Below are positions 25,620 through 34,084 of a stretch of 64,000 bases of DNA, in pieces. The translations under genes were made by a program, and so were the position numbers. How positions within the stretch are numbered: the first letter of the stretch is position 1; the number at the start of each line of letters is the position of its first letter. The notes under the pieces were generated by a model, which saw only the letters and a list, made by a program, of their open reading frames with translations, had not been told where the DNA came from and ran no database searches. Source of the DNA: JBGPLJ01 sp963826145 (GTDB lineage: Bacteria; Pseudomonadota; Gammaproteobacteria; Steroidobacterales; Steroidobacteraceae); NCBI GenBank assembly GCA_963826145.1, contig CAWGVW010000002.1:868001-932000 (forward strand), given 5' to 3'.

Positions 25620-26086
25620 CCAATGCCGAGCGCGCCGCTGCGGACGACCTCGCGGATCTCGGCGACGACCGCGAGATCCTGGACGAGGCGTGCGACCGCT
25701 ACTTCGCTCGATGTGAGTTCGACAACGAGCGTCGCGCCCTTCTCTGCGATCACCCGCGCGCCTTTGCGTGCGAGGAGCTCGTCGACCGCCGCGCGCGTAC
25801 CGTCGCGGACATCCAGCTTGACGAGCAGGAGCTCGCGTTCCAGGTGCTCGCCGCTCGTCATGTCTTCAACGTTCACCACATCCACGAGCTTCAGGAGCTG
25901 ACTCGCGATCTGGTTGATGACCGCTTCCGAGCCCTTGGTCACGAGCGTGATGCGCGAGACGGTCGCATCCTGGGTCGGCGCGACCGACAGCGACTCGATG
26001 TTGTAGCCCCGGGTCGAAAACAGGCCTGTCACCCGGGTCAGGGCGCCGGCCTCGTTCTGCAGCAGGATCGCGATGATGTGTCTCAC
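25595..26086 (-). CDS. ilvH: acetolactate synthase small subunit
   Basis: The 163-residue regulatory subunit of acetohydroxyacid synthase, which confers valine feedback. The ACT domain (HIIAILLQNEAGALTRVTGLFSTRGYNIESL) and the C-terminal domain (ERELLLVKL...) are complete. I chose GTG 26086 because it gives the family N-terminus and length. A TATATT box ends about 7 nt upstream, so the mRNA may be leaderless. The large subunit is encoded divergently rather than in the usual same-strand operon, with palindrome copy 3 between them. Confidence 0.95.
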   Translation of the reverse strand: MRHIIAILLQNEAGALTRVTGLFSTRGYNIESLSVAPTQDATVSRITLVTKGSEAVINQIASQLLKLVDVVNVEDMTSGEHLERELLLVKLDVRDGTRAAVDELLARKGARVIAEKGATLVVELTSSEVAVARLVQDLAVVAEIREVVRSGALGIGQGGGGKS

Positions 26087-26093
26087 AGCCGGA

Positions 26094-26099
26094 ATATAC
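26094..26099 (-). promoter_or_regulatory. candidate -10 box for ilvH
   Basis: Minus-strand TATATT lies 7 nt before the GTG start of ilvH. Transcription would begin at or beside the start codon. No Shine-Dalgarno is seen. Confidence 0.4.
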
Positions 26100-26105
26100 C
26101 AAGCC

Positions 26106-26180
26106 GGTGCCGGTGTTGGATAACCGAGGATCTGGCCGGCAAGAGGCGCCAAGAATCCTCAGTTATCCAACACCGGCACC
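26106..26180. repeat. intergenic palindrome, copy 3
   Basis: The 26-nt arms (26106-26131 and 26155-26180) pair at 25 of 26 positions around a 23-nt loop. The ends are GGTGCCGGTGTTGGATAAC, which differs from copies 1 and 2 by matched changes in both arms, so the stem is conserved through compensatory variation. Unlike copies 1 and 2 it lies between divergent genes (ilvH and ilvB), so a purely terminator role does not fit. Confidence 0.93.
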
Positions 26181-26228
26181 TTCTGTTAGTCTCTTCCGAT
26201 CCCTGTTTTTCGAGCGGATTTCGAATCT

Positions 26229-28073
26229 GTGAAGGCGACCTATCAGGCCCTCGATCATGTGACCCACCCGCTTGCCGGACGCAAGATGACGGGTGCGGAG
26301 ATGATCATCCAGGTGCTGGCCGACGAGGGCGTCGACACCATCTTCGGCTACAGCGGCGGCGCCATCCTTCCGACCTACGATGCGGTGTTCCTCTTCAACC
26401 AGGAGCACGCGAAGGACGGCCGCGCCATCCCGCTTATCGTGCCGGCGAACGAGCAGGGCGCGGGGTTCATGGCGGCCGGCTACGCGCGCGCGAGCGGCAA
26501 GGTTGGCGTTTGCCTCGTGACCTCGGGGCCGGGCGCGACCAATACCGTAACGCCCGTGCGCGATTGCATGGCGGATTCCATTCCGATCGTCGTGATCTGC
26601 GGCCAGGTGCCGACGAGCGCGATCGGCACGGATGCGTTCCAGGAAGCACCGGTCCCGAGCCTCATGGGATCGGTTGCCAAGCACATCTTCCTCATCACCG
26701 ATCCGACCAAGCTCGAAGCGACGGTGCGCACCGCCTTCGAGATCGCGCGCACCGGCCGTCCTGGCCCAGTCGTGCTCGACGTACCGAAGGACGTGCAGAA
26801 CTGGGAGGGCATTTTCCAGGGGTCCGGCCACCTCGCCGTCCCGGGCTACCGCCAGCGCATGAGCCGCTTGTCAGCGAATGCGATCGACGAAAAGGCCGCG
26901 ACCGATTTCTTCGCCATGCTGGGCGAAGCCAAGCGTCCGCTCATCTACGCCGGCGGCGGCGTGATCAATGGCGCAGCGGCCTACGCTCTGCGCGAATTCG
27001 CCTACGAGTTCGGCATTCCGGGCGTCACGACGCTCATGGGTATCGGTTCGTTCGACACGACGCATGCACTCTCGATGCGCATGCTCGGCATGCACGGCAC
27101 GGCGTTCGCGAATTACGCGGTCGACGATTGCGACTTTCTCATCACCGTCGGCGCGCGCTTCGATGACCGCGTCGCGGGCGTGCCCGCGAAGTTCGCGCGC
27201 AACGCCAGGCGCATCGCGCACTTCGACATCGATGCCTCCGAGATCAACAAGGTGAAGCACGTGCACTGGAGCCACGTCGGCGTGCTGCCCGACGCGCTGC
27301 TCGCGCTCCTCGGCCACGGCAAGCGCACGGGCTTCAAGCGCGACTGGCGCGAATGGCATGCGGCACTCGATGAATCACGGCGCAAGCACGCCATGAACTA
27401 CGATCGTGCGAGCCCGCTCATCCAGCCGCACTACGTGCTCGAGGAAATCAACCGCCTCACGAAGGGCGAGGCGATCATCACGACGGGCGTCGGCCAGCAC
27501 CAGATGTGGGCGGCACAGTTCTTCGACTTCCGCTATCCGCGCCTGTGGCTCACCTCCGGCAGCATGGGGACGATGGGCTTCGGCCTGCCGGCCGCGATCG
27601 GCGCACAGTTTGCACAGCGCCGGCGGCTGGTGATCGATGTGGACGGCGATGCCAGTATCCGCATGAACATCGGCGAGCTCGAAACGGCGGCGACCTACGA
27701 CCTGCCGATCAAGATCGTCGTGCTCAACAATTTCGGCGATGGCATGGTGAAGCAGTGGCAGAAGCTCTTCTTCAAGGGGCGCCTGTCTGCGAGCGACAAG
27801 TCGCTGCACAAGAAGGATTTCGTGAAGACGGCGCAGGCGGACGGGTTCCGCTATGCGGTGCGGCTCGAGCGCAAAGCGGACGTGCCGCGCGTCATCGAGG
27901 AATTCATCGGCTTCGCGGGCCCAGCCTTCCTCGAGGTGATGATCGACCCGGACGCGGGCGTGTATCCGATGGTGGGCCCGGGCCAGACGTACGAGGACAT
28001 GATCACGGGCGATCACATCCCGTCGCGACACAAGACAACGATCAAGCCACCGGGTGCATCTGAAATGTTCTGA
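26229..28073 (+). CDS. ilvB: acetolactate synthase large subunit
   Basis: The 614-residue catalytic subunit, thiamine diphosphate-dependent. It condenses pyruvate with pyruvate or 2-oxobutyrate in branched-chain amino acid synthesis. A GTG start gives MKATYQALDHV. The catalytic glutamate motif (VPANEQGAGFMAAGYARA), the FAD-domain block and the ThDP motif (DGDASIRMNIGELETA) are intact. Threonine dehydratase (ilvA), which supplies 2-oxobutyrate, is 12 kb downstream. A TGTTAGTCT-like -10 near 26184 may drive the gene, right after palindrome copy 3. Confidence 0.95.
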   Translation: MKATYQALDHVTHPLAGRKMTGAEMIIQVLADEGVDTIFGYSGGAILPTYDAVFLFNQEHAKDGRAIPLIVPANEQGAGFMAAGYARASGKVGVCLVTSGPGATNTVTPVRDCMADSIPIVVICGQVPTSAIGTDAFQEAPVPSLMGSVAKHIFLITDPTKLEATVRTAFEIARTGRPGPVVLDVPKDVQNWEGIFQGSGHLAVPGYRQRMSRLSANAIDEKAATDFFAMLGEAKRPLIYAGGGVINGAAAYALREFAYEFGIPGVTTLMGIGSFDTTHALSMRMLGMHGTAFANYAVDDCDFLITVGARFDDRVAGVPAKFARNARRIAHFDIDASEINKVKHVHWSHVGVLPDALLALLGHGKRTGFKRDWREWHAALDESRRKHAMNYDRASPLIQPHYVLEEINRLTKGEAIITTGVGQHQMWAAQFFDFRYPRLWLTSGSMGTMGFGLPAAIGAQFAQRRRLVIDVDGDASIRMNIGELETAATYDLPIKIVVLNNFGDGMVKQWQKLFFKGRLSASDKSLHKKDFVKTAQADGFRYAVRLERKADVPRVIEEFIGFAGPAFLEVMIDPDAGVYPMVGPGQTYEDMITGDHIPSRHKTTIKPPGASEMF

Positions 28074-28076
28074 TTT

Positions 28077-28176
28077 CGGTACCGGGATTGGGATATTGGG
28101 GATTTCCTCGACGCTTGACCTCAATCTCCACTCCGGCTCGAATAGCGAAATCCCCAATATCCCAATCCCGGTACCG
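28077..28176. repeat. intergenic palindrome, copy 4
   Basis: Perfect 30-nt arms (28077-28106 and 28147-28176) around a 40-nt loop. The outer CGGTACCGGGATTG matches copies 1 and 2; the inner part GGATATTGGGGATTTC differs but is fully matched in the other arm. It lies between two co-directional genes, 3 nt after the ilvB stop and 7 nt before the glyoxalase ATG, so no normal ribosome site is left for the latter. Confidence 0.95.
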
Positions 28177-28183
28177 GTCAGCC

Positions 28184-28603
28184 ATGAAATACCTGCATAC
28201 CATGATCCGCGTCAGCGATGTCGAATCGACGCTCAAGTTCTTCTGCGACGGCCTGGGCCTCAAGGAGGTCAAGCGCATGTCGAACGAGAAGGGCCGCTTC
28301 ACGCTCATCTTTCTTGCGGCCCCGGGCGATGAAGACGCGCAGGTCGAGCTCACACACAACTGGGACCCCGAGGTCTACGCGGGCGGGCGCAATTTCGGCC
28401 ATCTCGCTTACGCGGTCGATGACATCTATGCGGTGTGCGACCGCCTGATGAAGCGCGGCGTCACGATCAATCGCCCGCCGCGCGACGGCAGGATGGCGTT
28501 CGTGCGTTCGCCCGACAAGATCTCGGTCGAGCTCCTGCAAAAGGGCGACGCGCTCGCGCCGGCCGAACCCTGGAAGTCGATGCCGAACGTCGGCGAGTGG
28601 TAG
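28184..28603 (+). CDS. lactoylglutathione lyase (glyoxalase I)-like
   Basis: A 139-residue vicinal-oxygen-chelate protein that isomerises the methylglyoxal-glutathione adduct. The four expected metal ligands are visible: His in YLHTMIRV, Glu in QVELTHNW, His in FGHLAYAVDD and Glu in SVELLQ. The motif NWDPEVYAGGRNFGHLA fits GloA. The gene begins 7 nt after palindrome copy 4 and lacks a clear Shine-Dalgarno. It is followed at 17 nt by an SDR gene in the same direction. Confidence 0.92.
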   Translation: MKYLHTMIRVSDVESTLKFFCDGLGLKEVKRMSNEKGRFTLIFLAAPGDEDAQVELTHNWDPEVYAGGRNFGHLAYAVDDIYAVCDRLMKRGVTINRPPRDGRMAFVRSPDKISVELLQKGDALAPAEPWKSMPNVGEW

Positions 28604-28620
28604 GCAAGCGGGTCCTTGGC

Positions 28621-29310
28621 ATGCCTTCGATTCTCGTGACAGGCGCCGGCCGGGGCATCGGCCTCGAATTCGTCCGCCAGTATTCGGCCGACGGCTGGCG
28701 TGTGATCGCGGGCTGCCGCAAGCCGGACGGCGCAGCGGAGCTCGCGAAACTCGCTGAGGGGTCTGCGGGACGCGTAACGGTGCACCCGCTCGACGTGCTC
28801 GACCACGCGGGCATCGATCGGCTCGCGGCGGAGCTCGCGAAGACCCCCATCGACGTGCTCGTCAACAACGCCGGTGTCGGCGGACAGCAGAAATTCGGCG
28901 AGGCGAACTACGCGCTGTGGCTCGAGACCTTTCGCGTCAACACGCTCGGGCCGATGAAGGTCGCCGAGGCATTCGTGAAGCAGGTGGCGGCTGGCGGCGA
29001 GAAGAAGATCGTCACGCTGACGAGCGTCATGGGTTCGATCGGGCAGAACAATCTCGGCGGCATGTACGGCTATCGTTCGACGAAGGCCGCCGCGAACGCA
29101 GTCGTCCGGTCGATGGCCATTGACCTCAAGCGTCTCGGCATCATTGCCGTGGCAATGCACCCGGGGTGGGTGAAGACCGACATGGGCGGACAACACGCGC
29201 AGATCGACGTCGCGACCAGTGTCGGGGGCATACGCCGCGTCATCGCCGGCCTCACCCGCGAGGACTCCGGCCGCTTTCTCAATTACGACGGCAAGGAAAT
29301 TGCCTGGTAG
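28621..29310 (+). CDS. short-chain dehydrogenase/reductase
   Basis: A 229-residue classical SDR of the sniffer/CsgA-like type. The cofactor motif is TGAGRGIGLEF and the NNAG motif is VLVNNAGVGG. Catalytic Ser is in LTSVMGSIG, and Tyr and Lys are in YGYRSTKAA. It ends FLNYDGKEIAW. The substrate is unknown. It sits in a short same-strand group with glyoxalase and a cupin (gaps 17 and 11 nt), suggesting aldehyde or carbonyl detoxification. Confidence 0.92.
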   Translation: MPSILVTGAGRGIGLEFVRQYSADGWRVIAGCRKPDGAAELAKLAEGSAGRVTVHPLDVLDHAGIDRLAAELAKTPIDVLVNNAGVGGQQKFGEANYALWLETFRVNTLGPMKVAEAFVKQVAAGGEKKIVTLTSVMGSIGQNNLGGMYGYRSTKAAANAVVRSMAIDLKRLGIIAVAMHPGWVKTDMGGQHAQIDVATSVGGIRRVIAGLTREDSGRFLNYDGKEIAW

Positions 29311-29321
29311 GGCGTCGAGCC

Positions 29322-29810
29322 ATGCAGGACAAACCGAATCTGTATCTCCTGCGCGCCGCGGAAGCGGTTGAACACGCGCAGACCTTTTCCCATCCGTGGA
29401 ATCCCCGCTCGGAGATCATCGGCACGCAGCTCGCACGCATGGTGGGCCTCAAGCGCACGGGTGTGAGCCTCGTGCGCGTGCCGCCGGGCAAGGAATCGTT
29501 CGTGTACCACTCGCACCAGACGGAGGAGGAGTGGATCTACATCCTGGCCGGACGTGGCACTGCGCGCATCGATGACGTTGAATACGAAGTGGGAGCCGGC
29601 GATTTCATGGGCTTTCCGACGCCGTCCGTTGCGCACCACCTTACGAACGCTGCGGACGCCGACCTCGTCTATCTCATGGGGGGCGAGCACCACGAAGTCG
29701 AGATTGCGGATTTTCCGGACCTCGGCCGGCGCATGCTGAGGCGTGGCAACGAGATCCAGGTTTACGACGCGGCGGCGGCGCAGCCGTTCTCGATACCATC
29801 CGGCGACTGA
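29322..29810 (+). CDS. cupin-domain protein
   Basis: A 162-residue single-domain cupin. Cupin motif 1 appears as VYHSHQTEEEWIYILAGRG with the usual His-x-His and Glu metal ligands. Motif 2 appears as DFMGFPTPSVAHHLTNA. The N-terminus NPRSEIIGTQLARMVGLKRTGVS is conserved in a poorly characterised family. It probably binds a metal; the reaction is unknown. It is last in the glyoxalase-SDR-cupin group and converges with the Cys-rich gene, 5 nt apart. Confidence 0.85.
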   Translation: MQDKPNLYLLRAAEAVEHAQTFSHPWNPRSEIIGTQLARMVGLKRTGVSLVRVPPGKESFVYHSHQTEEEWIYILAGRGTARIDDVEYEVGAGDFMGFPTPSVAHHLTNAADADLVYLMGGEHHEVEIADFPDLGRRMLRRGNEIQVYDAAAAQPFSIPSGD

Positions 29811-29815
29811 AAGTC

Positions 29816-30208
29816 TCAGGCTCTGGCGCGCCTGCGGCCGCGGCGGCGGCTCACGTCCCATAGGCGCCGTTCGTGGCCGTCGAATTGCGGCTGGCTCTGG
29901 CCGAAGTCGCGGACGCGGCGACCCGGGTTGACGTACTGGCGGCGATCCGAGTGATGACGGTAGCGGCAGTTGCATTCGCTCGCCGTACATTGGGCGAGCG
30001 GGAGCTTCGGCGCATCCTTCAGAAGGAAGCGTTGCGAGCTCAGCGCTTCGCAGGCGGCACAACAACCCGCTGTGCTGCTCGGTACGATGGAGACCGCGCG
30101 AAAATAGCGCCCGGTGCGGCGCTTCGGTGGCGACTCTTCCTTCGGCCAGGACTGGGCGAAGAGCGCGATGGATGCGCCGGCGACAGTGGTTATGAAGATT
30201 GCCAGCAT
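29816..30208 (-). CDS. conserved cysteine-rich hypothetical protein
   Basis: 130 residues from MLAIFITTVAGASIALFAQ, an N-terminal helix that could be a membrane anchor. The soluble part has YFRAVSIVPSS, then CCAACEAL, RFLLKDAPKLPL and CTASECNCRYRHHSDRR. The pattern of clustered Cys followed by HH and an Arg-rich tail looks like a metal-binding module. I recall similar unnamed proteins in gammaproteobacteria but know no function. It is divergent from the DUF2314 lipoprotein gene. Confidence 0.7.
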   Translation of the reverse strand: MLAIFITTVAGASIALFAQSWPKEESPPKRRTGRYFRAVSIVPSSTAGCCAACEALSSQRFLLKDAPKLPLAQCTASECNCRYRHHSDRRQYVNPGRRVRDFGQSQPQFDGHERRLWDVSRRRGRRRARA

Positions 30209-30284
30209 GGGAAAAGATGCTACGAGGCGAGTCCCGGTGGGTCCATGTGATTTTGACAATAGCCGGTGGGCGAGTTTGCGCAGC

Positions 30285-30788
30285 GTGACGTGCATGCTTG
30301 CCTGCGCGGCGGCGCTCGCGGCATGTACGGGAAAGCCCCCAGCCGCGCCGATCACAGTAAACCTCGAAGACCGCCGGCCGGAGGTCGAACGCATTGCGAT
30401 CGACGACCCGCTGACCGCGCAGGGCATTGTCGAGGCGCGCAAGACCGCCGGGGAATTCCTGCGTGCCTTTCGCGAGCGCGGTCCGGCGCAGCGCGATTTT
30501 CGCTTCAAGATGCTGGCCGCTGAAAAAGGGCTCGTCGAGCAGTACTGGGTGACGCTCGAAAGCGCAACCGACGACGGTTTCACCGGCATCGTCGCGAATC
30601 ATCCGGGCGACATCACTGGCGTCAAATACGGCGAGCGGGTTACCGTGCCGGCCGGGGAAATCTCGGACTGGATGTACGTCGAGAACGGCGTCCTGAAGGG
30701 TGGCTACTCGGTGCGCCTGATGCGCGACCGGCTGCAGCCCGAGGAACGCCCCGCGTTCGAGCGCGAGCTCGGATTTCGAATCGACTGA
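30285..30788 (+). CDS. DUF2314 lipoprotein
   Basis: About 167 residues. The signal sequence MLACAAALAAC has a lipobox (LAAC), so the mature protein is lipid-anchored. The start is uncertain among TTG 30276, GTG 30285 and ATG 30294. The mature part matches the DUF2314 fold, with FRFKMLAAEKGLVEQYWVTLE, FTGIVANHPGD and ISDWMYVENG. The function of DUF2314 is unknown. A paralogue follows 13 nt downstream with the same core and a cleavable signal. A perfect TTGACA at 30253 lacks a matching -10. Confidence 0.82.
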   Translation: MTCMLACAAALAACTGKPPAAPITVNLEDRRPEVERIAIDDPLTAQGIVEARKTAGEFLRAFRERGPAQRDFRFKMLAAEKGLVEQYWVTLESATDDGFTGIVANHPGDITGVKYGERVTVPAGEISDWMYVENGVLKGGYSVRLMRDRLQPEERPAFERELGFRID

Positions 30789-30801
30789 ACGGGCGGATTT
30801 C

Positions 30802-31308
30802 ATGCGTAAGCCTCTTCTCGCATTCCTCGCGCTCGCTGCACTCGCGGCGACGGCCGGCGCGGGCGACGAAAGCATCGTGCACCGGAGCGGGCAACCCGAC
30901 GTTTTCCGCGTCTCAACGGAAAACGCGCGCATGAACGCTGCGATCGAGAAGGCCCGCGGCACTGTCGAGGAATTCATCGGGGCATTTACGAATGCCGGCG
31001 CCCACCAGCGCTCGTTCGCGATCAAGGTACCGGTCATCGAAGGCACGCACATCGAGCAATTCTGGATGGACATCGAGCGGTTCTCGAACGGGCAGTTCAC
31101 CGGGCGCATCGCCAACCAGCCGCTCGATGTACGCAACGTCCATTTCGGCGATCGCATCGTCGTCGACAAGGAGCGCATCAGCGACTGGATGTACGTCGAC
31201 CGCGGCCGGCTCGTCGGCGGATTCACCATCAAGGCGCTGCGCGAAGGCATGAGCGTGGCGGACCGCAAGGCGTTCGACGCGGGCCTGCCGTTCGAGATTG
31301 ACGACTGA
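30802..31308 (+). CDS. periplasmic DUF2314 protein
   Basis: 168 residues with a Sec signal (MRKPLLAFLALAALAATAGA). The core FAIKVPVIEGTHIEQFWMDIE, FTGRIANQP, ISDWMYVDRGRLVGGF aligns along its length with the preceding lipoprotein, so the pair arose by tandem duplication, one copy anchored and one soluble. It is followed 20 nt later by the aminotransferase gene and may be in the same transcript. Function unknown. Confidence 0.85.
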   Translation: MRKPLLAFLALAALAATAGAGDESIVHRSGQPDVFRVSTENARMNAAIEKARGTVEEFIGAFTNAGAHQRSFAIKVPVIEGTHIEQFWMDIERFSNGQFTGRIANQPLDVRNVHFGDRIVVDKERISDWMYVDRGRLVGGFTIKALREGMSVADRKAFDAGLPFEIDD

Positions 31309-31328
31309 AGCGGCGGGAACATCGGCTC

Positions 31329-32708
31329 ATGACACTGAAGAATACCGAGATCGCGCGCAGCGCCCTGCAGGCGATGCTGGCGCGCGAACGCCAGCGCTTC
31401 GAGCGCGAGCATCCGCTGTCAGCCCGGGCGCACGCTTCGGCGAACGCGCACTGGCTGCACGGGGTGCCCATGCACTGGATGCACGACTGGGGAACGCCAT
31501 TTCCGATCGCCGTGCGGGAGGCGCAAGGCGCACAGCTCATCGACATCGACAGCCGGCGCTACAGCGACTTCTGCCTGGGCGACACGGGCGCGATGTTCGG
31601 GCACTCGCCGTATCCGGTCACCAAGGCGATCGTCGAGGAGGCGCAGCGCGGACTCACCTGCATGCTGCCGAGCGAGGAAGTCGGCGCTGTCGGCGTCGCA
31701 CTCGCCCGCATCTTCCGTCTGCCGTACTGGCAGGTGACGCAGACGGCCAGCGATGCGAATCGTTGCGTTATCCGCTGGGCGCGCGGCATCACCGGCCGGC
31801 GCTTCATCGTGGTGTTCGACGGCTGCTATCACGGCATGGTGGACGACACGTGCGTCGCGCTGGAAGGCGGACGCACCATTGCCGAGCGAAGTCTTGTCGG
31901 GCAGGTCTACGATCTGGCGAGCGCGACGCGCGTGGTCGCCTTCAACGATATTCTGGGACTCGAGCGGGCCCTCAAGTCGCGCGATGTCGCCTGCGTCCTC
32001 TGCGAGCCGGCGCTCACCAACATCGGCATGGTGCTGCCCGACCCGGGGTTTCACATTGCGCTGCGCGATCTGACGCGCAAGCATGGCACGCTCCTTGCGA
32101 TCGACGAAACGCATACGCTGAGCACGGGGCTCGGCGGCTATAGCCGCGTTTGCGGACTCGAGCCGGATCTTCTCGTGGTCGGCAAGGCAGTCGCCGGCGG
32201 TTTTCCCTGCGCTGTGTACGGCTTCAACGCGGAACTGCGCGAACGCATGCTTGGCGTGCTTGCCCTGAAGCCGGAAGGCCATTCGGGCATGGGTACGACG
32301 CTCTCCGCGAACCGGGTTGCGATGGCTGCGCTCAACGCGTGCCTCAACGAAGTCATGACGCCGGATGCCTACAAGCAGATGATCGAGTCCGCCGTGATGC
32401 TCGAAGAGGGGCTTGACGAGGTGTTCCGGCCGGAAGGCTGGCCCTTCTGCATCACGCGCATCGGCGCGCGGCTCGAACTGCTGTTTCGCGCGGTCCCGCC
32501 GCGCAATGCGGTCGAAGCCCGAGTCGGGCTCGATGACGAACTGTCGCAGGCCCTGCGCCTTTTTCTCGCGAACCGCGGTGTGCTGATCACACCGTTCCAC
32601 AACATGATGCTGGTGAGCCCCGCGACCACACGCGCGGATCTCGAAGCGCTGCGCAGCGCATTCGCCGCCTGGCTGCGCGACCTGAAATCACCTTCGCATT
32701 CCGCATGA
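31329..32708 (+). CDS. class III aminotransferase (GSA-aminomutase-like)
   Basis: A 459-residue PLP enzyme. The fold-type I landmarks are FCLGDTGAMFGHSP, the PLP-phosphate region TASDANRCVIRWAR, LLAIDETHTLS and the Schiff-base lysine in VVGKAVAGG. It resembles glutamate-1-semialdehyde aminomutase relatives used in catabolism more than HemL. Its stop overlaps the next start as ATGA, so it is translationally coupled to the glutamine synthetase-like gene. I infer a role in catabolism of an amine or amino acid. Confidence 0.88.
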   Translation: MTLKNTEIARSALQAMLARERQRFEREHPLSARAHASANAHWLHGVPMHWMHDWGTPFPIAVREAQGAQLIDIDSRRYSDFCLGDTGAMFGHSPYPVTKAIVEEAQRGLTCMLPSEEVGAVGVALARIFRLPYWQVTQTASDANRCVIRWARGITGRRFIVVFDGCYHGMVDDTCVALEGGRTIAERSLVGQVYDLASATRVVAFNDILGLERALKSRDVACVLCEPALTNIGMVLPDPGFHIALRDLTRKHGTLLAIDETHTLSTGLGGYSRVCGLEPDLLVVGKAVAGGFPCAVYGFNAELRERMLGVLALKPEGHSGMGTTLSANRVAMAALNACLNEVMTPDAYKQMIESAVMLEEGLDEVFRPEGWPFCITRIGARLELLFRAVPPRNAVEARVGLDDELSQALRLFLANRGVLITPFHNMMLVSPATTRADLEALRSAFAAWLRDLKSPSHSA

Positions 32709-34084
32709 ACGCCGCCGAGGTCAACCCTGCTGCATCCGCCGAGGAAGCCCGTGCATTCCTCGCGGCGAATCCCGACGTCGAGGCCGTACAGATCTTCATC
32801 ACGGATCCGGGTGGCGTGCCGCGCGGCAAGAGCATCGCCCGTGCGGAGATCGAGACACTGTTCGCTACCGGGCGCAATGTCGCCGGCTCGATCGTCGGAC
32901 TCGACATCACCGGAGCTGACGTCGACGCCACGGGCCTCGTCTGGGACGTGGGCGATGCCGACAAGCTCTGTCGGCCGGTCCCCGGCACTTTGCTCCGCGC
33001 GCCGTGGCTCGTGCGGCCCACCGCGCAACTCATGCTCACGATGTACGAGCTCGACGGCCGGCCGGCTGCCGGGGATCCGCGCCATGCGCTCGCACGCGCG
33101 GTCGAGCGATTCGCTGCGCTCGGCCTGACGCCGGTCATGGCCTGCGAGATCGAGTTCTATCTCGTGCGCGACCGGGACGGCAAAGGCATCGAGCCCGTGT
33201 ATCGGCCCGCCGCCGGTGGCCGGCAGAAGATCGACTCTTACAGCCTCAATCGGCTGGATGACCTCAAGGAACTCTTCGATGACCTCTTCGCCGCCGCGAG
33301 GGCACAGGATCTGCCCGCGGAGACACTGATGTCTGAATACGCGCCCGGCCAGTTCGAGATCACGCTCCATCACCGGCGCGACGCGCTCAAGGCTGTCGAC
33401 GAAGCGATTCTCTTCAAGCGCCTGATCAAGGGCATCGCGGCGAAGCACGGCGTCACAGCAACCTTCATGGCGAAGCCTTTCGTCGAACATGCCGGCAGCG
33501 GCCTGCACCTGCACCTGAGTCTCGAGGACGGTGCGAGCGTCAATGTGTTCGCTGACGCAGCGCCCGAAGGCAGCGCGCTACTTCGCCACGCCGTTGGCGG
33601 CATGCAGAAGACCATGGCCGAGAGCGTCGCGATATTCGCGCCGAACGGCAATTCCTACCGGCGCTTTCGTCCGTCTAGCTACGCACCGATCGCACCGACC
33701 TGGGGCGTCAACAATCGCTCGGTGAGTCTCAGGGTGCCGGCCGGCGCACCCGCGAGCCGGCACATCGAGCATCGCGTCGCGGGCGCCGACGCCAATCTCT
33801 ACCTGGCGGCAGCGACCGTGCTCGGCGCCGCACGGCTCGGCATCGAGCAGAGGCTCGATCCGGGACCACCGATCGTGGGTAACGGCTATGCGCAGGCGAA
33901 GCGCACGAGTCTGCCCGCGACCTGGTACGAAGCGATCGAGCGGGCGGCGGCTTCGGAATTCCTGGCTGATGCACTCGGTCCGCAATTCCTGAAGGTCTTT
34001 CTTGCGATCAAGCGCCAGGAGTGCGATCGCTTCGGCGCCGAGGTGACCGACCTCGACTACGACTGGTATCTGCGCACCACATGA
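32705..34084 (+). CDS. glutamine synthetase-family ligase (PuuA/GlnA-like)
   Basis: 459 residues. Blocks include DPGGVPRGKS, ACEIEFYLV, the ATP/glutamate region FMAKPFVEHAGSGLHLHLSL and RFRPSSYAPIAPTWGVNNRSVSLRVP. The length and spacing fit gamma-glutamylpolyamine synthetase and related amine ligases rather than housekeeping GlnA, and no adenylylation tyrosine motif is obvious. It sits between an aminotransferase and an alpha/beta-hydrolase-like gene with ATGA overlaps at both junctions. A gamma-glutamylation route for an amine is the best guess. Confidence 0.88.
   Translation: MNAAEVNPAASAEEARAFLAANPDVEAVQIFITDPGGVPRGKSIARAEIETLFATGRNVAGSIVGLDITGADVDATGLVWDVGDADKLCRPVPGTLLRAPWLVRPTAQLMLTMYELDGRPAAGDPRHALARAVERFAALGLTPVMACEIEFYLVRDRDGKGIEPVYRPAAGGRQKIDSYSLNRLDDLKELFDDLFAAARAQDLPAETLMSEYAPGQFEITLHHRRDALKAVDEAILFKRLIKGIAAKHGVTATFMAKPFVEHAGSGLHLHLSLEDGASVNVFADAAPEGSALLRHAVGGMQKTMAESVAIFAPNGNSYRRFRPSSYAPIAPTWGVNNRSVSLRVPAGAPASRHIEHRVAGADANLYLAAATVLGAARLGIEQRLDPGPPIVGNGYAQAKRTSLPATWYEAIERAAASEFLADALGPQFLKVFLAIKRQECDRFGAEVTDLDYDWYLRTT

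Noticed and set aside
30253..30258. Perfect TTGACA -35 box before the DUF2314 lipoprotein
   Set aside because: No -10-like hexamer at 16-18 bp, so it is not called as a promoter.
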